Shown: in pieces, positions 50,673-60,711 of the stretch
Numbering within the stretch: the stretch's first letter is position 1
Layout: the number at the start of each line of letters is the position of its first letter
Source of the DNA: Chitinophagaceae bacterium
GTDB lineage: Bacteria; Bacteroidota; Bacteroidia; Chitinophagales; Chitinophagaceae
DNA: 64,000 nt
NCBI GenBank assembly: GCA_016786745.1
Contig: JAEUVS010000156.1
Span: forward strand, 1 to 64,000
Direction: 5' to 3'
Made by a program: the position numbers and the translations under genes
Notes under the pieces: model-generated
What the model was told of the DNA's origin: nothing
The model's input: the letters and a program-made list of their open reading frames with translations, nothing else
Databases searched by the model: none

Positions 50673-53600
50673 ATGGCGAACGAAAAAGCAACAACCAAAC
50701 ATAGAACGCTGGCCGGAAAAATTCTGCGGATCGTTTTCAGGACGTTGCTCATCATTGTATTGATTTTTGCCACGATCGCCTTACTCATCATCACTCCACC
50801 AGTTCAAAATTTTATCAGGCAAAAAGCTACCGCCTGGTTAAGTTCAAAGTTAAACACCACCGTATCGGTCGGTAGGATATATATCGGATTTCCAAAGAAA
50901 GTGGTGCTTGAAAATATCTACGTAGAAGATTTGCAAAAAGACACATTGCTCTCGGGCGGTCTCGTGAAAGTAGATGTGAGCATGATGAAGTTATTGAAGA
51001 ACGAATTGGAGATAAACGATGTGCAACTGTCGGACATAACCGCGAAGGTAAAACGCGTGCTTCCGGATACGGTTTATAATTTTCAATTTATAATTGACGC
51101 ATTTGCTACGGCGGATACTACACAGAAGACGCCAGCGGACACAACTGGAGGAATGAGGATCTCGGTACGGGATGTTGCACTCGATAAAATCCGTATTGTA
51201 TATGATGACGTTGTAACAGAAAGCGATATGACATTGTGGTTAGAGCATTTTGATACGCAGATAGATGAATTCGATTCGGAGAAATTGCGTTTCAACGTAC
51301 CCGAAACAAACCTGAAAGGCATTCGCGCGAATATTTACCAGCGAAAGCCGCTGATGGAACCCGCAGAAATCACACGAGATACAGCTCAGGCCGCGCCGAC
51401 ACAAGCTATTGATCTTGAAGTAGGCACATTCAACGCAAGCGATATACACGTAGACTACGGAAATGATGTTTCTGCATTTTATACCAAATTAGACCTCGGC
51501 ACCCTCGCGCTCGACGCAGATGATTTGGACATGCAAAACCAGGTTGTGAAACTGGATGGAATTCGCCTCGATAACACCACTGCCCAGATTAAACTCGGAA
51601 AGACCGGCAAAGCAAAGCTCGTTGCTGAAGACGCAAAACAGGAAACTCAACAGGCACAAAAGGGATGGCGCGTTGAAGTAAAAGAAATTCAGCTGAACAA
51701 TAACAACCTCGCATTTACGAACGACAATGAGCCGGCAGTTGCCAAAGGCATGGATTACGCGCATCTCGACGCAAAAGGTGTTACGCTGCATGCCGAAGAT
51801 TTTCTCTTCGATCCAGACTCTATCGCAGGAAAAATAACTAAGGGCCAGTTATCCGAAAAGAGCGGATTCAGGTTGAACACACTTCAAACACAATTTCTGT
51901 ACGCATTCAACCAGGCATACCTGCACGATTTGTTGCTGGAAACACCCGGTACCACATTAAGAAGATCAGCCGAAATAAAATATCCATCAATAGAAGCACT
52001 GCAGAAAGATCTGGGAAAAATGCAGTTGAATGTAGACCTCGACAACTCTAAAATACAAGTGAAAGATCTGCTTACGTTCGCACCGATGCTTGCTGAACAG
52101 CCAGCTTTCTCAAATCCGGAAGCAACGTGGACGGTAAACGGCGAGGTGAATGGAAGTGTGGCGAACATGAATATTGGGACGTTACAACTCAGTGCGTTTA
52201 ACAATACGGTTGTTGATATTAAAGGCAAAATCGCGGGCCTCCCTGATGGGAATAAAGTGGCCGGCAATCTTTCCATCAATAAAATTCAGACGAGCGGTCG
52301 CGATTTGAGAATGTTCATTCCGAAAGGCGCTCTTCCTTCAACGATTACTCTTCCCGAAGTATTCAACCTGAGTGGAACAGTAGCCGGTAGTATGAGAGAC
52401 GCGAAGGGGAAACTGAATCTTTCGACAGATCTTGGGAACGTGGCAGTTGACGGATCGATAAAAAACGCCACCGACAAAAACAATGCAGATTATAATGCAA
52501 CCGTCAACACACGTAATGTGAAGTTAGGCACCATCATGCAGAATGATTCGATGTTTGGCGATCTTACGGCGACGGTAAAAGCGTCAGGAAAAGGCTTCGA
52601 TCAAAAGACAGCCGCCGCAAATATAAATGCAGTAATAAATTCGGTTGTATATAATCGTTATACATACAAAGATATCAACTTTAAAGGCGACCTCGCCAAC
52701 CAGGTGGCTAATTTCGCATTGAATATCAAAGATCCAAATCTTACAATCGATCTCGATGGCGAAAGCGATATTTCGGGAGAGTTTCCCACGATTGCCCTCA
52801 ACGCCGTAATAGACAGCATCAATACAAAGCCGCTCAATCTCACCCCGGATACTATCATTTATAAGGGAACGATAACAGCAGATTTCAAAACGACCGATCC
52901 CGCAAATCCTGACGGCGAATTGAAAGTAGTGAAGTCGGCGCTGACTATGAATAACCAGCGTTATCCTTTCGATTCAATTTCGGTAATAGCAGGAAAAAGC
53001 GATTCGGGAAAATTCGTGCGTTTTAGTTCCGATGTGATGTCGGCGGAGTTGAGTGGCGAATACAATCTTGCTCAACTGGGCGCTGTTTTTCAACGGTCAA
53101 TTCAACCGTATTATGCATTGGTCGCCGACAGCGCATTTAAAGACACTTTACAGAACTACGATTTTAAACTGAAGGCGAATATCGTAGACGGACCACTGTT
53201 GAAAGCCTTTCTTCCAACACTTACACGCATTGAACCGGTAAATATTTCGGGGCGTTTTACAACAAATGATGGCTGGAATATGCACGCCGACGCTCCCCTG
53301 GTGCTGATGGGCGTAAACAGAATCCAAAAATTCAGTTTAAACGCCGGCACAAACAACAACTCCATAAGGCTGGTAACAGGTATCGAACAGTTTAGTTCAG
53401 GAACGTCGATGAATATTTATGAAAGCACATTGACGGCAAACGTAGCAGATAACAAAATAAACTTTCTTGTTAACCTGAAAGATGTTGAAAAGAAAAATAA
53501 GTACAGGCTGGGTGGTCAATTTGATCAATCACAGGATGGCGCGTTGGATTTTAAACTATACCGGGATTCTTTATTGCTCAATTACGATAAATGGCTGATC

Positions 53601-55718
53601 GCGGAAAATAATCTCATACGCATGAATAAGGGTGACGTGAATGTCACCAACTTCAACATCTCGAACGATGAACAGCAACTCAGCATCAATAGCCAGTCGA
53701 GAGAATCAAATTCACCAATTGATATAAAGCTGGGCAAATTCAAAATCAGCACCATCACCGCATTTGCGAAACAAGACACCGCTTTAGTGGACGGAGTAAT
53801 TAATGGAGCGGTGATGATCAACAATATCGCCACGCAACCAACTTTTACCAGTGATATTACCATTACGGACCTAACCGTGCAGGCAGATACAGTTGGTAAC
53901 CTGGCTTTGAAAGTAAACAATTCGCAGGCCAATATATTTACTGCGGATGTGTCACTAACCGGAAAAGGAAACGACATTGGCATAAATGGAACGTACCAGG
54001 TGAAGCCCGAAAATCAAAGTGTGATAAATCTTGTACTGGACATCCGCAAGCTGCAGATGACTTCGGTACAGGCATTTTCATTTGGAGCGATCGACGATGC
54101 ATCGGGATTCGTTAACGGCAGATTCGATATTGCGGGAACATTTGACAAACCAGACATCAACGGTAACATAAAGTTTAACCAGGCAGCGCTGAGGCCCGCA
54201 ATGCTCGGCAGCTATTTCAGGATAGACCAGGAAAAAATCGATTTCGACAATGCGGGTATTCACTTCAAGTCGTTCACTATTCTCGACACAGCAAAAAATA
54301 AATTAACGTTAAATGGCGATATCCTTACTTCAAACTTTATCAACTATAAACTCGATCTCGATATTTCAGCGAAAAACTTTGAAGCGCTGAACAGTACAAA
54401 ACAAAACAACAAACTGTTCTACGGACAATTTTACTTTGATACCGATCTTCATGTAACAGGCACCGAACTACGTCCCTCCGTAAACGGAAGATTGACCGTA
54501 AACGACAAGACAAAATTCACCGTTGTTTTACCGCAAACACAACCCGGCGTAGAAGACCGGGAAGGTGTAATCCGGTTTGTTGACATGGATTCGGTGCGAA
54601 TGGATACCTCACTATTGCTTACGCAGGTTGATTCGTTGGCAACTTCTGACGTAAAGGGAATGGATATTTCGGTAAATATCGAAGTAAACAAGAATGCTGA
54701 GCTTACTTTAATCGTTGACGAGGCCAATGGAGATTTTCTGCGGATGAAGGGTACCGCCCAGCTTACTGGTGGAATCGATCCGAGTGGAAAAGTGACGTTA
54801 ACAGGATCATACGAAATTGAAGAAGGCGCATACCAGTTATCGTTGAATCTTCTCCAACGCAAATTTCAGATTCAGAAAGGAAGTAAAATTGTTTGGCTGG
54901 GAGAACCAACGAGGGCCGATGTAAACCTTACAGCTGTATATGTTGCAAAGACCGCTCCTCTTACATTGGTGGAAAATCAAACCCAGGAGACTACCGCCAA
55001 CCAATACAAGCAGAAACTTCCATTCAACGTTCAGTTGATTTTGACAGGCGAACTTCTGAAACCTGAAATAAAATTTGACATCACTCTTCCTGAACAAACT
55101 GACCTGAGAGTTGACGCGCAGGTGATTGAAACCGTAGACACACGGCTCACACAATTACGCGGCCAGCCGTCAGAATTAAACAAACAGGTATTTGCATTGT
55201 TGCTTCTCAACAGGTTTGTTGCAGAGAATCCTTTTGCAAGCGGTGCAGGCGGGGGCGGCGGTGTTGAATCTATGGCGCGCCAGAGTGTGAGCAAATTATT
55301 GACAGAACAATTAAACAATCTCGCTGCTGACCTTATTTCGGGGGTGGAACTAAACTTTGATGTCGCTTCTACTGAAGATTACACAACAGGTGAGATGCAA
55401 AACAGGACCGACCTTAATGTATCACTTTCCAAACAATTGCTTAACGACCGGCTGAGGGTTACCGTGGGAAGCAATTTTGAGCTGGAAGGACCACAACAGG
55501 CAAGTCAACGTCAAAATAATCTCGCAGGTAATGTAGCGCTCGACTACCTGCTGAGTAAAGACGGACGTTATCTTTTGCGCGCTTACCGTAAGAATGAATA
55601 CGAAGGCGCCCTGGAAGGATATATTATTGAAACCGGCGTAAACTTTATCCTGTCTTTTGACTACGACAGCTTTCATGAGCTTCTGAGAAGAAGGGGCAGG
55701 CCATCAGTTTCAAAATGA
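50673..55718 (+). CDS. tamB: TamB-type envelope transport protein
   Basis: This 1681-residue AsmA/TamB family bridge protein has a single N-terminal membrane anchor (about 18-42, 'IVFRTLLIIVLIFATIALLIITPPV'). A very long beta-helical groove of repeated strands with alternating hydrophobic residues fills most of the protein, and the DUF490 domain is at about 1240-1660 ('LTGSYEIEEGAYQLSLNLLQRKFQIQKGS'). It would span the periplasm, moving phospholipid or helping membrane-protein assembly. TamL is encoded 20 nt later, as its outer-membrane partner. Confidence 0.95.
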   Translation: MANEKATTKHRTLAGKILRIVFRTLLIIVLIFATIALLIITPPVQNFIRQKATAWLSSKLNTTVSVGRIYIGFPKKVVLENIYVEDLQKDTLLSGGLVKVDVSMMKLLKNELEINDVQLSDITAKVKRVLPDTVYNFQFIIDAFATADTTQKTPADTTGGMRISVRDVALDKIRIVYDDVVTESDMTLWLEHFDTQIDEFDSEKLRFNVPETNLKGIRANIYQRKPLMEPAEITRDTAQAAPTQAIDLEVGTFNASDIHVDYGNDVSAFYTKLDLGTLALDADDLDMQNQVVKLDGIRLDNTTAQIKLGKTGKAKLVAEDAKQETQQAQKGWRVEVKEIQLNNNNLAFTNDNEPAVAKGMDYAHLDAKGVTLHAEDFLFDPDSIAGKITKGQLSEKSGFRLNTLQTQFLYAFNQAYLHDLLLETPGTTLRRSAEIKYPSIEALQKDLGKMQLNVDLDNSKIQVKDLLTFAPMLAEQPAFSNPEATWTVNGEVNGSVANMNIGTLQLSAFNNTVVDIKGKIAGLPDGNKVAGNLSINKIQTSGRDLRMFIPKGALPSTITLPEVFNLSGTVAGSMRDAKGKLNLSTDLGNVAVDGSIKNATDKNNADYNATVNTRNVKLGTIMQNDSMFGDLTATVKASGKGFDQKTAAANINAVINSVVYNRYTYKDINFKGDLANQVANFALNIKDPNLTIDLDGESDISGEFPTIALNAVIDSINTKPLNLTPDTIIYKGTITADFKTTDPANPDGELKVVKSALTMNNQRYPFDSISVIAGKSDSGKFVRFSSDVMSAELSGEYNLAQLGAVFQRSIQPYYALVADSAFKDTLQNYDFKLKANIVDGPLLKAFLPTLTRIEPVNISGRFTTNDGWNMHADAPLVLMGVNRIQKFSLNAGTNNNSIRLVTGIEQFSSGTSMNIYESTLTANVADNKINFLVNLKDVEKKNKYRLGGQFDQSQDGALDFKLYRDSLLLNYDKWLIAENNLIRMNKGDVNVTNFNISNDEQQLSINSQSRESNSPIDIKLGKFKISTITAFAKQDTALVDGVINGAVMINNIATQPTFTSDITITDLTVQADTVGNLALKVNNSQANIFTADVSLTGKGNDIGINGTYQVKPENQSVINLVLDIRKLQMTSVQAFSFGAIDDASGFVNGRFDIAGTFDKPDINGNIKFNQAALRPAMLGSYFRIDQEKIDFDNAGIHFKSFTILDTAKNKLTLNGDILTSNFINYKLDLDISAKNFEALNSTKQNNKLFYGQFYFDTDLHVTGTELRPSVNGRLTVNDKTKFTVVLPQTQPGVEDREGVIRFVDMDSVRMDTSLLLTQVDSLATSDVKGMDISVNIEVNKNAELTLIVDEANGDFLRMKGTAQLTGGIDPSGKVTLTGSYEIEEGAYQLSLNLLQRKFQIQKGSKIVWLGEPTRADVNLTAVYVAKTAPLTLVENQTQETTANQYKQKLPFNVQLILTGELLKPEIKFDITLPEQTDLRVDAQVIETVDTRLTQLRGQPSELNKQVFALLLLNRFVAENPFASGAGGGGGVESMARQSVSKLLTEQLNNLAADLISGVELNFDVASTEDYTTGEMQNRTDLNVSLSKQLLNDRLRVTVGSNFELEGPQQASQRQNNLAGNVALDYLLSKDGRYLLRAYRKNEYEGALEGYIIETGVNFILSFDYDSFHELLRRRGRPSVSK

Positions 55719-55738
55719 ATGTAAGATAAACCGGAGGC

Positions 55739-58036
55739 ATGAGGAACGGAACTATTATAGGATTTTTGGCTTTCGCATTTTTGTTGACGTTACTGACGTC
55801 GTGCAGCAATGTAAAATATCTCCCTAAGAACGAATCATTGTATACAGGCGCCGAAATTAAAGTCCGCGCGCCACAACTCAGTAAAAGCAAAAGGAAAACA
55901 ATCAGCAAACAACTGGCGGCATTAACGAGGCCCAAACCCAACTCGAGCATATTGGGATTGCGACCCAAATTATGGTTCTGGAATATCGGCGGAAATCCAA
56001 AGAAAAAATTTTCCATTAAAAGACTCATTAAAAATATGGGCGAACCGCCTGTTGTATTAAGCGATGTAAACGTGGAAAGAAATAATGCAGTACTAAAGAG
56101 TTACCTCGAAAACATCGGCTTCTTCACCGCAACAGTCGCAGGTGAGATAGAAAACAAAAACAGGCGCGCCAAAGCGATTTATACTGCTACTCCGGGCAGC
56201 GAGTACACCATCAACGAGGTAAAATTCCAATCGGACAGCTCTGTTCTGCAAAAGGCTATTTTAAGGACCAGCCGGCGGACACTTCTTCAACCTAAAAAAC
56301 CATTCAACCTTGAGGTTGTAAAAGCTGAGCGTACCAGGATCGACGAGCGGCTTAAGAACCAGGGCTTTTATTTTTTCAACCCCGAATACCTCCTCATCGA
56401 TGTCGACACTACTATTGGCGATCACAAGGTGAATATGTTTGTAAACACCAAACCCGAAACGCCGAAGTTGGCCCGGACAGTTTACCGCATAAAAGATGTA
56501 GTAATCTATCCAACTTACAGTATCAGGGGTTCGGGCAGTGATACGAGCAGAAAATATGCTGTAATGCACCAGGGGTATTATGTTGTTGACTCGGCGAAAT
56601 TTTACAAACCAAAATTATTTCAGCAGGCGATGCAATTCAGTACTGGTGAAATATACAGAAGGCGCGAACATAATGCAACGTTGAACCGCCTTATCAATCT
56701 CGGAATTTTCAAGTTTGTGAAAAATCGTTTTGAAATTACCGGCGACACACTTCTTAACGCCTACTATTACCTCACTCCGTTGCCAAAAAAATCCTTGAGA
56801 ATCGAGTTGGGTGGCAACACGAAATCCAACAACCTGACAGGAACGGAAATTACGCTTGGATTTACAAACAGAAACGCTTTTCGCGGGGGCGAAATATTAA
56901 ACGTAAGTGTGAGCGCAGGTTCCGAAGTGCAGGTGAGCGGAAACTACAAGGGTTATAACACTTACCGTTTAGGTGCAGAGATGAATATTGCTATTCCGCG
57001 ATTCATAATTCCATTTGTATATCTCAATCCGCGCGGAGGTTTTGTACCACGCACAAATGTGCAGCTGGCATATGAAATTTTAAACAGAAAGCAACTCTAC
57101 ACTCTTAACTCGTTCAAAGGAGCATATGGTTATACATGGAAGGAAACGTTACAGAAAGAACATACATTCTACCCGATAAGCGTTCAGTATGTGCAACCGG
57201 TGAAGGTTACACCTCTTTATCTTGAGCGGCAAAGAGACGACCCTACCCTTCAAAAAGTGGTAGATACGCAGTTTATTCTTGGCGCAAACTATAGTTACCT
57301 GCTTAACCAGATGGCCGGACCGAGAATTCCGAGAAATGGTTTTTACTTCAATGGAATGGTTGATGTGTCAGGAAATATCGCCGGTCTTATAAAGAGAAAT
57401 GTCATCAAAGGTGGAGATACTGCACGGATCTTCGGAGCGCCATTCTCACAATATCTGAAACTTGAAACGGATTTAAGGTACTACCGGCAGTTGGGTAACG
57501 ATGCGGTGTGGGCATCACGCATTGATGTGGGAAGTGGATTTCCCTATGGCAATTCGAAGGAGCTGCCATTTATAAAACAATTCTTTATCGGTGGAAATAA
57601 CAGCTTGCGCGCGTTCAGAAGCCGTTCACTTGGTCCTGGAACTTTCCTTGCCACCAGCACGGATGGCGGATTTCTTCCCGATCAATCGGGCGACATCAAG
57701 CTCGAACTGAATACTGAACTAAGATTCAAGATTGTGAAACCGGTATTCGGAGCGGCTTTCGTTGATGCAGGAAATATCTGGTTATATAATGATAACCGGG
57801 ATAAGCCCGGCGCAAAATTTTCGAAAGACTTTTTGAATGAACTCGCAGTAGGAACAGGCCTCGGTGTACGCGTTGATATCAATATTCTTGTCCTTCGCCT
57901 CGACCTTGCGTTTCCTGTACGCAAACCCTGGCTTCCTGAAAAAGACAGATGGGTAATTAAGGAGATAGATTTCGGCAGTTCCGATTGGAGAAAAGATAAT
58001 CTGATTTTCAACCTGGCCATCGGCTATCCTTTCTAA
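55739..58036 (+). CDS. tamL: TamL, lipoprotein variant of TamA (Omp85)
   Basis: This 765-residue Omp85 protein has a lipoprotein signal with Cys22 ('LLTSC'), the mark of Bacteroidota TamL versus non-lipidated TamA. POTRA-type repeats lie at about 90-370 ('YTINEVKFQSDSSVLQKAIL', 'YRIKDVVIYPTYS'). The barrel spans about 380-765 with 'SLRAFRSRSLGPGTF' and a final strand 'IFNLAIGYPF'. It inserts or threads outer-membrane material together with TamB, encoded immediately upstream. Confidence 0.95.
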   Translation: MRNGTIIGFLAFAFLLTLLTSCSNVKYLPKNESLYTGAEIKVRAPQLSKSKRKTISKQLAALTRPKPNSSILGLRPKLWFWNIGGNPKKKFSIKRLIKNMGEPPVVLSDVNVERNNAVLKSYLENIGFFTATVAGEIENKNRRAKAIYTATPGSEYTINEVKFQSDSSVLQKAILRTSRRTLLQPKKPFNLEVVKAERTRIDERLKNQGFYFFNPEYLLIDVDTTIGDHKVNMFVNTKPETPKLARTVYRIKDVVIYPTYSIRGSGSDTSRKYAVMHQGYYVVDSAKFYKPKLFQQAMQFSTGEIYRRREHNATLNRLINLGIFKFVKNRFEITGDTLLNAYYYLTPLPKKSLRIELGGNTKSNNLTGTEITLGFTNRNAFRGGEILNVSVSAGSEVQVSGNYKGYNTYRLGAEMNIAIPRFIIPFVYLNPRGGFVPRTNVQLAYEILNRKQLYTLNSFKGAYGYTWKETLQKEHTFYPISVQYVQPVKVTPLYLERQRDDPTLQKVVDTQFILGANYSYLLNQMAGPRIPRNGFYFNGMVDVSGNIAGLIKRNVIKGGDTARIFGAPFSQYLKLETDLRYYRQLGNDAVWASRIDVGSGFPYGNSKELPFIKQFFIGGNNSLRAFRSRSLGPGTFLATSTDGGFLPDQSGDIKLELNTELRFKIVKPVFGAAFVDAGNIWLYNDNRDKPGAKFSKDFLNELAVGTGLGVRVDINILVLRLDLAFPVRKPWLPEKDRWVIKEIDFGSSDWRKDNLIFNLAIGYPF

Positions 58037-58095
58037 GTGGTGAAATGATTCTACACATACGGGTAAAAACGAGTGGCGCTGTCTTAAGTTTTTCA

Positions 58096-58120
58096 GGCAT
58101 AATATTTTAACCAGTATGCC
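58096..58120. other. Inverted repeat upstream of the Q/S/G-rich gene
   Basis: GGCATA / TATGCC arms (58096-58101 and 58115-58120) flank 13 nt in the 119-bp gap before the low-complexity gene. Possible operator or mRNA structure; role unknown. Confidence 0.3.
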
Positions 58121-58155
58121 GTAAACATTTCTAACATAATTAAACTTACACAATT

Positions 58156-58485
58156 ATGGCAGACAACACTATGAACCAGGGCGGCCGTCAAAGCGGTTCT
58201 GATCAAAATCGTTCAGCCAATCAAGGCCAGGAGTCACAGAGGTCCAACACAGGCAGCCAACAGCAGACAGGACAGTCTGGACAAGGTGGAAGCCAGCAGG
58301 GCCAACAGTCGCAACAAGGACAAGGTTCACAGAGCTCTCAACAGAGAGGAAGCGATGCCAACCGTTCTGATGCTGACAGAGAAAACGTTTCACGCTCTCA
58401 GGACAGCGAATCAGACATGGACCAGGACATAGATGCTGATCAAAACAAATCAGGATCAGGAAGGTCATCTGGCAAAAGCATGTGA
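58156..58485 (+). CDS. Gln/Ser/Gly-rich disordered hydrophilic protein
   Basis: This 109-residue protein has no Leu, Ile-core or aromatic packing. Residues 1-80 are almost all Gln, Ser, Gly, Asn and Arg; the last 30 are acidic ('DSESDMDQDIDADQNKSGSG') before a basic tail. It has no signal peptide, so it is a cytoplasmic, intrinsically disordered, hydrophilin-like protein. It has its own terminator, so it is expressed as a separate unit. A stress or DNA-associated role is possible but unproven. Confidence 0.7.
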   Translation: MADNTMNQGGRQSGSDQNRSANQGQESQRSNTGSQQQTGQSGQGGSQQGQQSQQGQGSQSSQQRGSDANRSDADRENVSRSQDSESDMDQDIDADQNKSGSGRSSGKSM

Positions 58486-58508
58486 TTGCTCCATTTACTT
58501 ACTAAGAG

Positions 58509-58554
58509 AAAATCTTCAGGACTATACGTTTTGAAGATTTTTTCTTTTTATTTG
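58509..58554 (+). terminator. Terminator between disordered-protein and crtY genes
   Basis: Stem AAAATCTTCA / TGAAGATTTT (58509-58518 and 58532-58541) with a 13-nt loop is followed by a T-rich run on the plus strand. It separates two convergent genes. Confidence 0.75.
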
Positions 58555-59702
58555 AGTAGGTGAGAGACGGCCGCTTTAAGAAATTTTGTTTTAGGCAGAC
58601 CACTAATCAACCGGATATCTTCGGCAACAGTTGTTTCATTGTCGAGAAATTTGAAAACGGCGGTCATCTGATTAGTGGCAAACAACTTTGTAAAAATCGC
58701 AGCTCCCTGCGCATTGTCTTCGGATAAAATTTTCAACAATACGCTGTCATAAAACCTGAACTTTTTGGAGGGTTCCGTTGTTAAAGGGTTGCCCGAATCA
58801 ATGAGCGCCTGAACAATAGCAGCGCTGTGTTTTTGAATGTTCCTGAATGTATACCCGCTTGAGGCTTTGGTTCGACCCCCAGCTGTTCCGATAAAAAATA
58901 TCCTTCCCTTCGATTGCGGAAAATTGATATCGGTCATCGGGATCATTCCAAATTCAGATGCAGTGACCGAATACTGGTCACTTTCAAGTTCCAAAAAATT
59001 TCTACAATATGCAGATAATGCGCTGTCGTATTCCAGATCATTCAACTTCGCTTTTGAAAATACCGTGTACTCAATAAGGGCCTCACTATCACTAAAAGGC
59101 ATGACGTAAACGAAGCGCGTATCCCGTTGCTGATCTATCCTGAAATCCATCAATGTCGCCTCTTCGGGGTTGAATTTTTGGAGAGCAGTTTTAACAACCC
59201 ATCCCCTGAAATGCTGCCATAAAAAATGCTCGCCATCCCTGAGGATATCGACGTCCGGGTTGGTACTACTGAAAATATAATCGGCTTCAATCGCTCTTCC
59301 GTTGATTGTAAGCGTCGCACTTTCCCTGGAGCTTCGCAAATTTTGAGCGGTTCCATATTCAACCGAAACATTTTCACAAGTATCGATAATACTAAAACAA
59401 TAATTATAGAAATCAATTCCCCTTATCATTTTATATGAATAAGGATGAACGTCATGCAGCGCAGAATAGCCATCACTTCCGTGAAACCAAAGTTTGTCCC
59501 ATTTTTTAAAAACGATTGACTCATACAATCCAGGTTCCTGTTCCCAGAAACACCACGTGCGATCGTTTTCTGATTTTGGTGATTTATCTACAAGTAAAAT
59601 TTTCTTATCGCGAAAATGTCCGGAATTGATGATATGAATAAGAAGAGAGAGCCCACTCGCACCAGCGCCAACGACGATAAAATGATAGTGATCACTTCTC
59701 AC
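58548..59702 (-). CDS. crtY: Lycopene beta-cyclase CrtY-type
   Basis: This 384-residue flavoprotein cyclises lycopene to beta-carotene. It has the dinucleotide-binding start 'FIVVGAGASGLSLLIHI' (about 7-23), the cyclase motif 'DRTWCFWEQEPGLYESIVFKKW' near residue 47 and 'GTAGGRTKASSGYTF', the other conserved motif. It is the last gene of the carotenoid operon and overlaps crtZ by 4 nt. Confidence 0.93.
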   Translation of the reverse strand: MRSDHYHFIVVGAGASGLSLLIHIINSGHFRDKKILLVDKSPKSENDRTWCFWEQEPGLYESIVFKKWDKLWFHGSDGYSALHDVHPYSYKMIRGIDFYNYCFSIIDTCENVSVEYGTAQNLRSSRESATLTINGRAIEADYIFSSTNPDVDILRDGEHFLWQHFRGWVVKTALQKFNPEEATLMDFRIDQQRDTRFVYVMPFSDSEALIEYTVFSKAKLNDLEYDSALSAYCRNFLELESDQYSVTASEFGMIPMTDINFPQSKGRIFFIGTAGGRTKASSGYTFRNIQKHSAAIVQALIDSGNPLTTEPSKKFRFYDSVLLKILSEDNAQGAAIFTKLFATNQMTAVFKFLDNETTVAEDIRLISGLPKTKFLKAAVSHLLK

Positions 59703-60160
59703 GCTTCGCTTTTCACCTTTAATTTATATTTTTTTGCAACCCACAACATACCGAAGCTCTCGCCATCCTCTTTATTGAGATGTTTGTGATGCATTTTATG
59801 CGCCCACCTGATGGATTTGACGTACCGGTTGTTGCTCCTGGAAAACCATTTGAAGCGCTGATGAATGATGACATCGTGAACGAGAAAGTATGCAAAGCCA
59901 TAGGCCATTATACCAAATCCGCACGCCTGGAGCCAGTAGACTTTATCAATCGTTCCAAATAATATCGCCAAAAAGCTGGGCACGGCGAAGATGAAAAAGA
60001 ACGCATCATTTTTTTCGAAAAAGCCATCGCTTTTCTGATGATGATCCTTGTGGAGTGTCCATAAAAATCCATGCATTACGTATTTATGAGTAAGCCATGT
60101 CACTGCTTCCATTACTGCAAACGCAGCAATTACTATAGCGAGGTAAAGTAGCCAATGCAT
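59699..60160 (-). CDS. crtZ: Beta-carotene hydroxylase CrtZ
   Basis: This 153-residue membrane di-iron hydroxylase adds hydroxyls to the beta-ionone rings, giving zeaxanthin. The His clusters are H25-x4-H30, H37-x2-HH41, H95-x4-H100 and H121-x2-HH125. Hydrophobic segments lie about 4-22 and 52-95. It is in the crt operon between idi and crtY, with 6-nt and -4-nt spacing. Confidence 0.95.
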   Translation of the reverse strand: MHWLLYLAIVIAAFAVMEAVTWLTHKYVMHGFLWTLHKDHHQKSDGFFEKNDAFFFIFAVPSFLAILFGTIDKVYWLQACGFGIMAYGFAYFLVHDVIIHQRFKWFSRSNNRYVKSIRWAHKMHHKHLNKEDGESFGMLWVAKKYKLKVKSEA

Positions 60161-60166
60161 GTTCTT

Positions 60167-60706
60167 CTATTTTGGGGTGGCGGTTTGCGGAAGATCGGAT
60201 GACATGAGCCTTTTGACTTCCGGAAATGCGATAAGAAACCATGGAGTAAATTTCCAGGGTTGGATATTTATAGAAGATTCAATTTCGTCGAGCGACATAT
60301 AGGTGTAGTCCTTCACCTCGTCGGCATCCGGAATTATTTCCCCGTCATATACACCCGTAAATACGTGATCGAATTCATTTTCGGTCAAACCATTATCGAA
60401 ATCTGCGCGATATGTAAAAGTAAATGCCTCCTTCAAAGGCGTATCAAATCCCAATTCTTCGCGAAGACGTTTGCATGCAGCATCCCTGGTATCTTCACCG
60501 GGCGCGGGATGACTGCAACACGCGTTTGTCCACAAACCACCGCTATGGTATTTTTTGTCCGACCGCTGCTGTAACAGCATTTCACCTTTCCTGTTAAAAA
60601 TAAACACGCTGAACGCACGATGCATCAAAGCTTTCTGATGCGCTTCCATCTTTTCCATTGTGCCGATGGCTTCGTCTGAATCGTTTACCAGTATTACTTC
60701 TTTCAA
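60167..60706 (-). CDS. idi: Isopentenyl-diphosphate delta-isomerase, type I
   Basis: This 179-residue Nudix-fold enzyme interconverts IPP and DMAPP. The active-site Cys is in 'WTNACCSHPAPGEDTRDAACKRLREELGF', and the Glu/His metal site is completed by 'LTENEFDHVFTGVYDGEIIPDADEVKDYTYM'. Placement within the carotenoid operon suggests supply of precursor for the pigment. Confidence 0.95.
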   Translation of the reverse strand: MKEVILVNDSDEAIGTMEKMEAHQKALMHRAFSVFIFNRKGEMLLQQRSDKKYHSGGLWTNACCSHPAPGEDTRDAACKRLREELGFDTPLKEAFTFTYRADFDNGLTENEFDHVFTGVYDGEIIPDADEVKDYTYMSLDEIESSINIQPWKFTPWFLIAFPEVKRLMSSDLPQTATPK

Positions 60707-60711
60707 AATTT

